From NCBI GenBank assembly GCA_009859145.1, contig VRVR01000021.1:71507-135506 (forward strand): 64,000 bases of DNA. The letters are read 5' to 3'. Made by a program: the position numbers and the translations under genes. The stretch's first letter is position 1. The number at the start of each line of letters is the position of its first letter. Below the pieces are notes generated by a model. The model was given only the letters and a program-made list of their open reading frames with translations, ran no database searches and had not been told where the DNA came from. This document shows, in pieces, positions 1 through 9,765 of this stretch. The DNA is from Andalucia godoyi. Lineage: Eukaryota; Discoba; Jakobea; Jakobida; Andaluciidae.

Positions 1-1087
1 CAAAGACAGTGTGCATGGCCAAAATGTCGGATTGCTCACTGGGGCTCAAGTCCGACCACGCATCGCATTCCCAGTAATTGTCGCACACTGCATCCCAGTC
101 AATTTGATCACCTGCGTCTGATTCAGTCCCATGAGCATGGCCACTTGCGGCGAAGGACACATGTTTCTTTCTGCGCCTGGTCTCGCTCATAATGAGTCCC
201 TTAGGCCGAGGAACAAGCCTATGGAGATGTCTGTTGTAGCATTTGCTTTTGGTAATGTTTGGCATTTCCATCGCCAGCGGCTGTGTGCTGTTGATCAGTG
301 AGGAGTCTGTATCCATTTGATCAGTGGAATACACGGGAAACATGGAGTTGAGTGACGGGAGCTCGACATCTGATCCACTCGGGAGCAAACTGTCCGTTCG
401 AATCTGCAACGACCCGGAAACATGATTGTGGCCTGCAATTTCACACAGCGTTCTCGAAGCATTGACATTTGCGTTCTCACCAACCGCACGAGTGCTTATT
501 CCTATACAGGTTTGGGATCGAGCTCCGTAAAACGAACGCTCGCTCCTCGCGATGCCTTCAAGGAGGAACGGGCTTGCAGATGCCGCGGTTCCACCTCTCG
601 CGGTCCGCGAAAGACTGGAGGAGGCGGTTGAGTTGCTCTGGACATTGCTGCCGCTGTCTGATAACATAGTACTGGATATTCCTTTGGGAGCCGACAATGG
701 CTGGCTCCGGCGAGCCGCCTCTGTCAACGTCGCCATCGCCAAGGAGCCAAATTTGTGTCGACAAGCGCAAAGGCAGTCGGGAGAAGTGTTTGGCCTTCGG
801 AGAGGAGGTGTCGTTGTCATTGCCGGGGATCGCTTATCTCGCATGCTCACCGATCGCCGAGACACCGTGCCGCTGATGACAGGGATCGACGAAAACATAT
901 CGCTCGACGAAAACCCATTCGAATTGCTGTCGACTCGGGAAGATCTGCGATTGCTTGGATTTGAATTGGAATTAGAGTTCTCAAACCCTGTTGCTTGATC
1001 GCGAGACCACGCATGTTCTCTGGTTCCTCGCGGCTTTTGCCTCTTCTCTTTAGACTTGGAAAGTTCTCGAGAATGAAGGACCCCCAT
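1..1087 (-). CDS. Partial gene: putative N-myristoylated, Ser/Asn-rich protein with PP1-docking motif
   Basis: I read this frame by hand on the reverse strand. It is open from an ATG at 1087, directly after an in-frame TGA, to the left edge of the window, so at least 362 codons are present and the C-terminus is missing. The protein begins MGVLHSRELSKSKEK: Gly2 and Ser6 fit the N-myristoylation consensus and are followed by basic residues. The body is low in complexity, rich in Ser, Asn and Arg, and probably disordered. Around residues 304-312 the run RRRKKHVSF contains an RVxF-type protein phosphatase 1 docking motif (K-H-V-S-F), followed by a Trp/Asp-rich acidic tail. The same plan (myristoylation signal, disordered body, RVxF) occurs in the genes at 34.4 and 36.9 kb. 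I recognise no family; function is inferred from motifs only. Confidence 0.72.
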   Translation of the reverse strand, partial: MGVLHSRELSKSKEKRQKPRGTREHAWSRDQATGFENSNSNSNPSNRRSSRVDSNSNGFSSSDMFSSIPVISGTVSRRSVSMRDKRSPAMTTTPPLRRPNTSPDCLCACRHKFGSLAMATLTEAARRSQPLSAPKGISSTMLSDSGSNVQSNSTASSSLSRTARGGTAASASPFLLEGIARSERSFYGARSQTCIGISTRAVGENANVNASRTLCEIAGHNHVSGSLQIRTDSLLPSGSDVELPSLNSMFPVYSTDQMDTDSSLINSTQPLAMEMPNITKSKCYNRHLHRLVPRPKGLIMSETRRRKKHVSFAASGHAHGTESDAGDQIDWDAVCDNYWECDAWSDLSPSEQSDILAMHTVF

Positions 1088-1754
1088 TCAATTTGCATAT
1101 TGGTTGGTGGACTATTCGCTGCTTTTTTGATGTGTACCGTACTTACCTCAGGTATTTTGTATCCACAAAAGAATGCACAACTTTTTCTTCCAATAACACG
1201 GACAAATGCAAAATAATAAAATAAATAACAACCAAGTACAAATTTGCGCAAATTTGCAAAACGGGCTCACAGTTCATTAACCTCTTACGCACACCCAGAG
1301 TTTCCGAAGACACTTCTCCTGCTCATCAGAAGGGGGGGAAACAGGAGCGTAGGTTTTGTTCGGGAATTGAACAGAATCAGTGAACGTGATGTTGAAACGA
1401 ATGGCAGGGTCACAAGAAGATCAACCTCACAAGGGTTGCTACCGCGGATCTGGTCCGATGGAAGTTTGATCTGCTTCGACCCGTCACGGAAGCACTGTCT
1501 TAAAACAAAGAAGCCGGGGGGCGAGCGCTCTCAGAAATGCTACCGGTAATATGCAAGTGTGTTGAGAAAGCTTGTATTTGTTTGTTTTCCTTCTCAGTTT
1601 CAAATTATTTAATGGTTTGTTCTTTCTGTACAATGTTCAGATAAAGGTTAGTGGGGCGTGGGATTGGAAAGGGCATAAGTATGAACGGGCCCGGGGAATC
1701 CAGCCCCTGGATACCACAACTCCGCATCTTTCTTCTTTCCTTTTTTTTTTTTTT
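1088..1754. other. Intergenic region
   Basis: This is the spacer between two minus-strand genes. It holds a T-tract near 1741-1756 and short ORFs without ATG starts or recognisable content. No RNA gene or repeat was seen. Confidence 0.5.
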
Positions 1755-4508
1755 TCAGTCAGAAGAGACTAAGTATGGAGGATCGACATCAACATTGACA
1801 TCGAGAGAAGCCTTGAGCAAAGCCCGCTGCATTGGAGACTTCAGCGCGAGCGACGATGGAGACTGGACAAGAGCAAGCGAATGCTTTCGGATAGACGAAT
1901 TCAGGAAATTGTACGGATCCGCAGACGCCAGAGAGTCGTAGAGTGACACTCGAGGCGACGCAAACAGAACGTCTGGGCTCGTCAAGAACGTCGACATTCG
2001 CGATTTTCTCGCGGAAGGTTGAATGGGGGTTGTCGGCATTGGGGTACCGAAAAGCGATGCATGCATGCGCTTTGAATGTACAAAAGGTGACGCAAAACCA
2101 TTAATCGTGTCCACAGACCCGCGGAACAGTGCTCGCACCGACCAGTCGCTGATCTCTGTTTGGGTCGGCTGATCCACGGAAAGTGCTACACCCGGAGCCA
2201 GAACGTAATCTGTTTGCGTATATGCACTTGTCATGACGGCGGCGGCCTTCGAGTGCGTGGCCGGTGCCGCCGTCGACACGGACGCTGACACTGGCTGCAC
2301 AGCCGATTCCGTCGTCCAATGCGGCTTGTGACTCTTGAACTGCACTCCGCGATCGACTGTCTTGTGCGGCAAATATTGGGTCTCACGGTTCACCATTTTC
2401 GTACCCGGCGATTGGGAGGCCTTATGTTCGACATGAGGACTGGACCCGTATGACAACTTTTGTTTTGCGCGACCATTGGCATGTGACTCTGCCTGGTACT
2501 CGCGGCTGGCAACTCGCACTGGAGAGGACTGGACGGCCACTTCTTGAAAGAATTCGTCGCTTGCAACGCGGACAATGTGTGTATTGCAGGCCGAGTCGCG
2601 ACGATCAACAGCTCTTGGCGTGCTGCTGGCGTCCTCGTGGTCTCGGAGCTTCGACTCTAACGACCGGACTTGCAGCATCCACACCTGGATGTCGTCATCT
2701 CGCTGTGCGATAAACTCTTGTATTTTCTGCGCAAAGTGTGCTTCGGTATTCCCAAGTTTGGCACGCAACTCGTCTCGCTCGTGAGCCAAATCACGAATTT
2801 GGATGTTTTGATCAGACAACTGCGATTCCAGTGCGGTGAGACGTGCAGTCACTTCCTGCTTTTCCTTGTCAAGTTCTGCGACTTGTCGGACAAGCTCTGA
2901 TCGCTCAATAGACAGCGCTTCCCATCGTCGCTGGTTTTCCTCGTTTGTGGACGCTTCCAGAACCACCTGACTCGCTTGCACTAGCAAGATGTTTTCTTTC
3001 TGCAGCGCGGCATTCTGTTTTTGCAACGCCCCCAGTTGGTCCTGAACCTGGTCCATTGCTCGCAATGTCTCCTTCTTCTGCCGCTCTGCATTAACAATTG
3101 CTAGTCGCAAACGTTCCGTTTGATCCGTCAGCGAATGGTTCGTCTCTACTAACGACAGATTATCGCGGCGTAGACTTGCATTCAATTCTCTCAGCGGTCC
3201 GCTTTCCGACTGCAAAGCTGCAGTGGATTCTTGCAATCTCTGTGCCTCGACAAGCACTGATTGTTGAGATTGCTGGCTCTCCAAGACGCTTTGACGTAGC
3301 TGTGCGTTTTCCTGTTCCTTGTTACTCAGTTTCTCGCAAGCAAAGGTGTACTCCTGGAAGAGCGCATCCTTTTCACACTGCAAGGCGCTCCTCTGCACAG
3401 CAGCTGCATCCAATCCCCTCTGCAGGTCCGCGCCCCTCTGCAGCAACCGTTCTTGTTCCTGAAGCAGCGCAGAATGCTGTCTTTGCAGGTTGTCTATTTG
3501 CTGTTCCAAACCACTCTTGATGTTCTCCAATTCTTGCTTCTCAATTCCCAGTCGTTCCACCGATTGCAAAAGCACGGATTTCGCATGTTGCAAACTCTCA
3601 GATTCCCGACGAAACACCGCCTTTTGTTCCTCGCACTCTCCGCATAACCTTCCTCGTTCACTTTCCAGCTCGTCCAGCAAGACACGCTGACGATCTACAT
3701 CGGCTGCTGCGTCGCGAACTCTCTTCTCGAGAATCTGAATCTGCAGCGTCTGTTCGTCCGAACTCGCGCTCATCGTCCTGACCTTCGCAAGCAGCTCTTC
3801 TTTTTCCACGGATAAAGACTCCATTGATTGTGCAATGTGCAGCTTCTCTGCTTGAATAGCTTGAATCTTCTCCTGCGTCTCCAAATCGCCTTTCGCTGCA
3901 ACGCGCCGTATTTCGTCGTCCTTTCTCGCGATCGTCTCCAGCAACCCTGTCTTTTGCCGCTCCAGTGCATCGAGCGCCTGAACCAGCCCGACCTTCTCCT
4001 TGACCCACTCCAGCATCTTTTCGTGATGCAGCCTCAGACCGTGCTCTTTTCCAGCGCATTCTGTCTGCAACTCCGCAATTGTCTGCAACAAGCTCGTCTT
4101 TTCCGCTTCCAACTCCAGGAGTCTCTTTTCCCTGTCCTCCTTCTCGCGTAGACACACGCTCAACCTATCCTGCAGCTCCGCAACTGTGCTGCGGTCCAGT
4201 CCCTTCAACCTCTGCACCAGCTCTTCGTTTTCCCGTGCTTTCGAATCAACGTCAGTCGCCAACACCGAGTTTCGTGACTGCGCATCCGACAACTTGTGTG
4301 CTAATCGATCCACCAGCACCTCAAAACGGTCTCGCTCCGAACGAAGCGATTGGCACTGGTTCACAACAGACCGCAAGGAATCCTCCAGCATCTGCACCGA
4401 CTGCTGCAGCTCGAAAACACGAGTTTCGCTCTCGGACCGAGACTTTAGCGCGTCTTTCAGCAACTCGCGCAAAGAAGCAGCTTCAGACACCCGAGGAGAA
4501 CTACTCAT
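1755..4508 (-). CDS. Long coiled-coil protein (917 aa)
   Basis: I chose the ATG at 4508 (MSSSPRVSEAASLRELL). The frame stays open upstream only because it crosses an ATA/TAA microsatellite, which would translate as poly-Tyr. Residues from about 10 to 640 are almost continuous heptad sequence rich in Leu, Glu, Gln, Arg and Lys, as in golgins, centrosomal proteins and axonemal coiled-coil proteins. The last 270 residues are Ser/Thr/Pro-rich with short repeated motifs (STFLTSPDVLFASPRVSLYD) that look like disordered phosphorylation or docking sites. There is no motor head, GRIP, GRAB or other recognisable end domain. With centrin and an axonemal DM10 protein in the same window, a cytoskeletal or centrosomal role is plausible but unproven. 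Confidence 0.8.
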   Translation of the reverse strand: MSSSPRVSEAASLRELLKDALKSRSESETRVFELQQSVQMLEDSLRSVVNQCQSLRSERDRFEVLVDRLAHKLSDAQSRNSVLATDVDSKARENEELVQRLKGLDRSTVAELQDRLSVCLREKEDREKRLLELEAEKTSLLQTIAELQTECAGKEHGLRLHHEKMLEWVKEKVGLVQALDALERQKTGLLETIARKDDEIRRVAAKGDLETQEKIQAIQAEKLHIAQSMESLSVEKEELLAKVRTMSASSDEQTLQIQILEKRVRDAAADVDRQRVLLDELESERGRLCGECEEQKAVFRRESESLQHAKSVLLQSVERLGIEKQELENIKSGLEQQIDNLQRQHSALLQEQERLLQRGADLQRGLDAAAVQRSALQCEKDALFQEYTFACEKLSNKEQENAQLRQSVLESQQSQQSVLVEAQRLQESTAALQSESGPLRELNASLRRDNLSLVETNHSLTDQTERLRLAIVNAERQKKETLRAMDQVQDQLGALQKQNAALQKENILLVQASQVVLEASTNEENQRRWEALSIERSELVRQVAELDKEKQEVTARLTALESQLSDQNIQIRDLAHERDELRAKLGNTEAHFAQKIQEFIAQRDDDIQVWMLQVRSLESKLRDHEDASSTPRAVDRRDSACNTHIVRVASDEFFQEVAVQSSPVRVASREYQAESHANGRAKQKLSYGSSPHVEHKASQSPGTKMVNRETQYLPHKTVDRGVQFKSHKPHWTTESAVQPVSASVSTAAPATHSKAAAVMTSAYTQTDYVLAPGVALSVDQPTQTEISDWSVRALFRGSVDTINGFASPFVHSKRMHASLFGTPMPTTPIQPSARKSRMSTFLTSPDVLFASPRVSLYDSLASADPYNFLNSSIRKHSLALVQSPSSLALKSPMQRALLKASLDVNVDVDPPYLVSSD

Positions 4509-4577
4509 TCCAGTCACAACTGCCCCCCACAAAAAACAAAAGGCACAAGAACAAGAAAATATACAATTTACAAAACA

Positions 4578-4591
4578 AATATTATAATTAT

Positions 4592-4637
<46 letters not shown>

Positions 4638-4640
4638 TAT
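4578..4640. repeat. ATA/TAA trinucleotide microsatellite
   Basis: A nearly pure (ATA)n tract lies about 70 bp upstream of the minus-strand coiled-coil gene, in its probable 5' leader. Confidence 0.9.
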
Positions 4641-4833
4641 AAACGAATTTGAGAAAAGAAGTGGAGGGGAAAATACTGACCTTTGTTGGGTTTCGACAAT
4701 TGGCAATTCTTAGCGTAGAGCAACTACGGAATAGCATGGGCACAATGATGCGTGCTTTTTTTGCCGCCAAATCGAGCGGATAATAGTTCACCCGCCCACC
4801 ATTTTTGTCCGTTTTGGCCTGCTTTCGCTAGCA

Positions 4834-5560
4834 TCAAGCCGAGCATTCTAAAAAAGAAAAGGCGATCGGGGGGCATTTCCTTCTTTTACGGCTGCTGAAG
4901 GTCAGACATGGAGCACACTTGGTCGAAGGATCTTTTTTCGGCACGGTTTTGCTTGGAGAGGGGGTGCCCCGGAAGGACAAGGTCAGTACCACGGATCGCT
5001 GGATTGCTTGTTGAAAGGGGGCCGAGTGGCGGGTGGCCAGAAGCGAAACTACTGGGAACCCCGGATATTGAAGGACGAAAAAGGTGCAAGACGAGCAGGC
5101 GAGATTGTTCCCGTCGAGGCTGGACAGTGGATCAACATGGCTGGATGGACTATTGTGGCAAAGAGCCCAACAATACAAGTCGCAGAACGTCATGGGGATG
5201 GCTTCAAATGGCTGAAGGTCCGACCAGACTGCCTCGGAGCGCACAGCAGAAATGACAAGCTGGAGAATTTCCGAGGCAGAATCCCGTCGCAGCGGACGGT
5301 CTTTCTTTGCTCGGGCACACAGGAAAGCACCGGCAAGCAGTGGATTGTTTCCTGATCCTGCGGACAAGGTAGCACGCGCAGTCTGGCATGTCTCCGACGG
5401 GAGGTTTTCCTTTCCGGTGCAGCAGGCTGTGCGAGTGCGGTGCGCATTGGTGGACGGCGTTTTCACGGTGACCGACGCACGAGTTGCTCTCTACGCACGG
5501 AACCTCATTTCCATCCAGCTTCTGCATGGGCGACCGAATCCGCTACTTGGAAATCTGTAA
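4834..5560. other. Ambiguous coding-like interval
   Basis: Several overlapping frames are open here: on the plus strand about 4880-5355 followed by 5252-5560 in another frame, and on the minus strand 4834-5466. None has a recognisable domain, and the plus-strand frames lack a convincing shared ATG. The interval could be one gene with an intron or frameshift, or non-coding GC-rich sequence. I cannot decide the strand, so no CDS is called. Confidence 0.3.
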
Positions 5561-5788
5561 TCAGCGTTTGCTGCGCTGAATTGAATGCGAAATGACGAAA
5601 GCAGAATTGCATGTGGATGTTGGTGTGCGAATGGGCGTCCCCGGTGTGCCGTTTATTCCTTCTTTCATCGTTGTGACGCGCAACCCACCCTCCCCCATAC
5701 ACGTACATTCATTCGTACACTCATCGACACAAGCACACCCGTCGGCGCGTCCGCCTACTCGCACACAACCCCAAAATTTGTTGAAGCC

Positions 5789-6007
5789 ATGTCATCCGAA
5801 GACGATATCGCGCAGCTGAAGGCCTTCCTCTCCTTGAAGCTCCAGCCATCTGCTCGACCAGTCGCCGGCAGCTCACGCCAGAACTCAATGCCCAGACTTG
5901 GTCTCGACAAGGTTGTCGGGAGAAACCGCGCTTCTTCCATCGGCGATTCCATGGCTTCCATGCCCCCTCCGCCCACCCCGCATCTCTCTGTAGCCCATCA
6001 CCACTAA
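5789..6007 (+). CDS. Small Ser/Pro-rich protein (72 aa)
   Basis: A short ORF begins MSSEDDIAQLKAFLSLKL at an ATG with a favourable purine-rich context (GCCATGTC). A predicted amphipathic N-terminal helix is followed by a basic, Ser-rich segment (SSRQNSMPRLGLDKVVGR) and a Pro-rich, His-tagged-looking C-terminus (MPPPPTPHLSVAHHH). There is no family match. The upstream frame is open but is low-complexity 5' leader. The codon pattern and start context favour a real small gene, with moderate confidence. Confidence 0.5.
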   Translation: MSSEDDIAQLKAFLSLKLQPSARPVAGSSRQNSMPRLGLDKVVGRNRASSIGDSMASMPPPPTPHLSVAHHH

Positions 6008-6448
6008 ACGCTGACGGCGAGCTGTTGGTAACAGATTGCTTTTTCTCCGTCTTCCTTCCCTCTCTCGCTCTCTCACTCGTGTCTTCTTTTTGCGTGCCCT
6101 TTTTGTTGTTGCTGTTTCCCTTGTATGTATGAATACCCTGCGGCTTCTATCTGTCATTTATTACTATTTTTCTTTTCTTCTGTACGTGCGTGTGTGTATG
6201 GCTTGTTTTTTTTTTTTTTTTTTTTTTTTGGTAATGTAACGAATGTGGATTCAAAGTTCAAAATGTCAATGATCTGTTTCACGAATAAAAAGATGATGTT
6301 TCAAATCGTACATCTTGTAGGGTTGGCAAAACAGTTTACTTTTCATCTGGCTCGCGCTCATTGCACACACCGATGGGGGAGCTGCAAAGAAGAGGAGGGG
6401 AAGGATGTATTAACATGCGGACGCAGTCAGAAAATTCTTGATCGCCAC
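6008..6448. other. Intergenic region with poly-T tract
   Basis: This is the convergent 3' interval between the small plus-strand gene and a minus-strand coiled-coil gene. It contains pyrimidine-rich sequence and a run of about 20 T near 6208-6229. Nothing else was seen. Confidence 0.5.
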
Positions 6449-9091
6449 TCAGAGGTTCTGAAAGTCATCTTGCGTCGGGGAGAGCACGGTGGTTTGTGGC
6501 GAGGTTCGTGGTCGAGGGACAGTCGCAATGCTCTTGGTGTGGGTTGGAGACTCGGCAGAATGCTCCAGTGGTGGCAGTCTCCCTGGGCTCTGAATCTTCT
6601 TCGCCAGGTCTGCTGTGGATCCAAAGATGTGGTACTCTTCTGCTAGGCGCTTCGTCAGAGAATCCGGACCTGTGTGCTTCTGCGGCAAATGGGATCTCAT
6701 CTTTCTGAAATCAACGCCAGTATGCTTCGGACGCGAACGCATATTGTCCATAAGCCGGTTGCACGACAGACAGCGTATCTGCTTGCGGCCAATCAAACCA
6801 TCGTTTGTATCGCCGGACGGCAGTCGGGGAATGAACTGCGGTCTCTGCGGAGAGACAACTCGGGAGCCCCCTTGGTTCTCCGACTTGATCTTGTTAATCT
6901 GGCTTTGAAGGGTATTAAGAAGATCCAGCAGTTCGGCCCGATCCGATTTCTCATTCAGACGGTCGCTGAGTCGCACAACGATTTCCTTCTCCAACGCAGC
7001 CACCTCATGACGCAGACGATCCGACGAGAGATCGACGTAGTCGCGATCGCATTTTCTCGCCACCGCAGTAACGTCTGCCTTTGTTCTGCCCAATCCATCA
7101 ATTCGGCTCGACAACAGATCCAAATCCATGCGCGTTACCCGCTCTTCGGGACTCATCGAATCACGCACAATCACGTTCGTGCTGTTGTTGTACACAACCT
7201 TGGGAGCAACGATACTTGCAGCCACAGGCTCCGCAGGCGTCGTTGTAGGGGATGCGGCGGGTGGCATCGCTGCGGCGTTCTTGAGCATTTGCGAATGCAA
7301 GGCAGCAATCTGCACCTGCAATGACTGCGTAATGTGGTTGAGACCTTGGATATCTCGCGCGTCGGTGCTATGTGCCATAGCATCCAACAAATCACCAACT
7401 TGCTGTCGGAGCCAGCCGATTTCCTTGTCAACTACCTCACTGGACGACTCGAGTCTATCTGCTCGATTTGAGAGTTTCTGCCATTGTCCGCCAAAAGCTT
7501 CAAGCTCTTCTTGGACTGACGAAACAGCGCGTTCGAGCTTCGCTACCATTTGGTTCTGCCGTGCCAGCTGAGTCGCAAACTGATCCGTCGGAACGAAGGC
7601 TCCAGAAGTCTGGAAGGCCCGCTCTTCGACAACCTTCACGTTCACCGTCATCGGGTTGACAAACGCAGCTGTAGCGGGGACGGGCGCTGCCTTGGAAGCG
7701 GCATCCAATCTTGGTGAAGAATGGAGAGGAGCTCCTCCCTTTGCAGACGCATCGTCAGCGGAAGCAGCGGAAATCTGGCGAACTTCAGAAATCTTCGTCC
7801 TGCTTCCATTGCGAGGAATGGCAGGCTCAACAGACCCTTCAGCGGAACCGGCTGCCGATTCGTTGGCAGAATGGGCGCGGAAGCGTTCTGTGGCAAAGAC
7901 GATCTGGGCTTTCACATCCTCCATGACATCTACAGACAAGAGCTGATTCTCTGCAACACTGCGTTTGCGTTTCTTGTCTGTTTTCTCTGACGGTGGCATA
8001 CTCTTGGCATTGTGTCGCGTTTCGAGCCGCTGAATCACGGCTGCAACACGGGTTCGATCAATGGGAATGCGCAAGTCATACACCCCGATGCGGAACGAAT
8101 CTGAAAAGTTCTTGCTGCGATCAGGATTGACATACAACAAACGATGCAAAGGGTCCGTAATGACAGCAGGAGTAGAGTAGAACACAGCGCCTGAAGTCAG
8201 CTGCTTCAAATGAGGGTCTTGCGAAATCTGTTCGCCTGGCAATGAGGCATCGAATTCTGCGAAGAGTGCTGGATCGACATCATCCTGGTTGTCCAGCGTT
8301 GACTGGATCCCTGGAAGCGAATGCAACACCACTACAAAGTGTACAAGTTCGGATTTCGGCAAATCCTCAAGCAGTGGCAAAACCCGCTCGGCTGCAGGCT
8401 TCATTGTGACGTCCACATGATCGGCAAATCGAGCCACCACAACCGGATTGTCATTCGACACCTTGTCTCTTGCAGAATCTTCCGAATTTCGGTGTTCCGT
8501 TGATGACCCTCCTGCTACAGATGCAGATGCAGCAGCAGCGGCGGCAGCTTCCGAGGCAATAGCCGACGTTTCCGCAGAGGCATCCTGCAAATCCTCTGTT
8601 ACCTGGGCAATGTCCGAGAGGTCCTCTTTGAATGCCTCCATAATCTCTTTTAAATTCGCGACATCCGATTCCAGCTCCATAATACGAGCTTCATAACTTC
8701 CCAACTGGTCTTTGCTTGCCTGCAGAGAAGCATCATCGTCGTCCTCCGTTGTCGCATTCTTCGATTCCGACGCTAGTGTTGATGCTGTTGCTGTTGTGGA
8801 GTAAACAAGCTTCTCCAAATTTTCGCGGCACATCGTCTCGCGCAAGAGCTGCAATTCGAGCTCATCCACCCGTTTCAGCAGTGCCTCGTGGTCTGAATGC
8901 GAGACCCCGGTCGCACTTTGTGGCTGCACATTCTTCAAGTCAGTAACATCGCATTCGGTAGCCGACATACGGCCTCCTAACCGGTTAACCGTGTCCACAA
9001 TGCTCGACAGCACGTGCTGCAGGGGACTGAACTGTAACGAAATGAGCGTCGACAGATCAGGAAGTCCTTCTATGAGAACCGGTCCAGACAT
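6449..9091 (-). CDS. Coiled-coil protein with C-terminal Cys motif, possibly DUF4795-like (880 aa)
   Basis: The ATG at 9091 begins MSGPVLIEGLPDLSTLISLQ. Coiled-coil stretches lie near residues 70-150 and 500-760, with an Ala/Ser-rich linker between them. Near residue 770 is IRCLSCNRLMDNMRSRPKH, a CxxC-containing motif after a long helical segment. This order (helical region with LDLLSSRIDGLGRTKADV-type repeats, then a C-LSC motif) recalls DUF4795 proteins such as QRICH2 and C16orf96, some of which are sperm-flagellar. That comparison is from memory and tentative. The C-terminal 100 residues are Pro/Ser-rich. The sequence shows a structural protein; the flagellar assignment is inference. Confidence 0.75.
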   Translation of the reverse strand: MSGPVLIEGLPDLSTLISLQFSPLQHVLSSIVDTVNRLGGRMSATECDVTDLKNVQPQSATGVSHSDHEALLKRVDELELQLLRETMCRENLEKLVYSTTATASTLASESKNATTEDDDDASLQASKDQLGSYEARIMELESDVANLKEIMEAFKEDLSDIAQVTEDLQDASAETSAIASEAAAAAAASASVAGGSSTEHRNSEDSARDKVSNDNPVVVARFADHVDVTMKPAAERVLPLLEDLPKSELVHFVVVLHSLPGIQSTLDNQDDVDPALFAEFDASLPGEQISQDPHLKQLTSGAVFYSTPAVITDPLHRLLYVNPDRSKNFSDSFRIGVYDLRIPIDRTRVAAVIQRLETRHNAKSMPPSEKTDKKRKRSVAENQLLSVDVMEDVKAQIVFATERFRAHSANESAAGSAEGSVEPAIPRNGSRTKISEVRQISAASADDASAKGGAPLHSSPRLDAASKAAPVPATAAFVNPMTVNVKVVEERAFQTSGAFVPTDQFATQLARQNQMVAKLERAVSSVQEELEAFGGQWQKLSNRADRLESSSEVVDKEIGWLRQQVGDLLDAMAHSTDARDIQGLNHITQSLQVQIAALHSQMLKNAAAMPPAASPTTTPAEPVAASIVAPKVVYNNSTNVIVRDSMSPEERVTRMDLDLLSSRIDGLGRTKADVTAVARKCDRDYVDLSSDRLRHEVAALEKEIVVRLSDRLNEKSDRAELLDLLNTLQSQINKIKSENQGGSRVVSPQRPQFIPRLPSGDTNDGLIGRKQIRCLSCNRLMDNMRSRPKHTGVDFRKMRSHLPQKHTGPDSLTKRLAEEYHIFGSTADLAKKIQSPGRLPPLEHSAESPTHTKSIATVPRPRTSPQTTVLSPTQDDFQNL

Positions 9092-9215
9092 CTTTCTTCC
9101 GACTTGCTTCCCTACGACGTTCTAAGCGTCCACAGCCCTTTATTTTTCCTTGAAACGTGTCGGCTGCACGCTACCCTATTCTTTTAAATTCTGCTTACCC
9201 TCAAACAGCTACTAC

Positions 9216-9279
<64 letters not shown>

Positions 9280-9616
9280 ACCTGTAGCTGTAATCTAGGT
9301 AACCTGCAACTCAACGCCCGCACACAAGCACAAGCACAAGCAGACACGGACTGAATGAATGAAGGAATGAATGAAGAAACGACGAAGCAGAAACGTGCGG
9401 GTTGGGGTCTATTCACCAATACATGCGGGAAAAATCTCCCAAACGTCAATGCATCAATGCGTCAATCGTTCCGCAACGAGATTGATGCATTGAGTCTGCA
9501 AAAATGAGCAGCAGAACCAGCGACGGCGTTCGACATTTGACAATCCGAGTTTCTTACGTAAAGTCGGACTATGTGTCTTGACAGTTTCTTTGTGATTAAT
9601 TAATTCTCGTGACTTT

Positions 9617-9656
<40 letters not shown>

Positions 9657-9765
9657 TTCCCCAGATAGTTTATTCATTGCGACTCACAGATTCAGAGGGC
9701 GATAGTGGAGACTGCACGCAGAGGGAAACGAGCTGGAATTGTGTGTGTGTGTGTGTGTGTGGAGG
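9092..9765. repeat. Divergent intergenic region with CTA, ATT and GT microsatellites
   Basis: This separates divergent genes. It carries a (CTA)n tract of about 22 units at 9209-9279, an ATT/ATC tract at about 9618-9657, and a (GT)10 tract at 9740-9760 ending six bases before the next start codon. It probably holds both promoters; no specific element could be recognised. Confidence 0.7.

Noticed and set aside
552-998. Plus-strand ORF of 148 codons
   Set aside because: It is antisense to the left-edge minus-strand gene, which is longer, has a better composition and starts after a stop codon.
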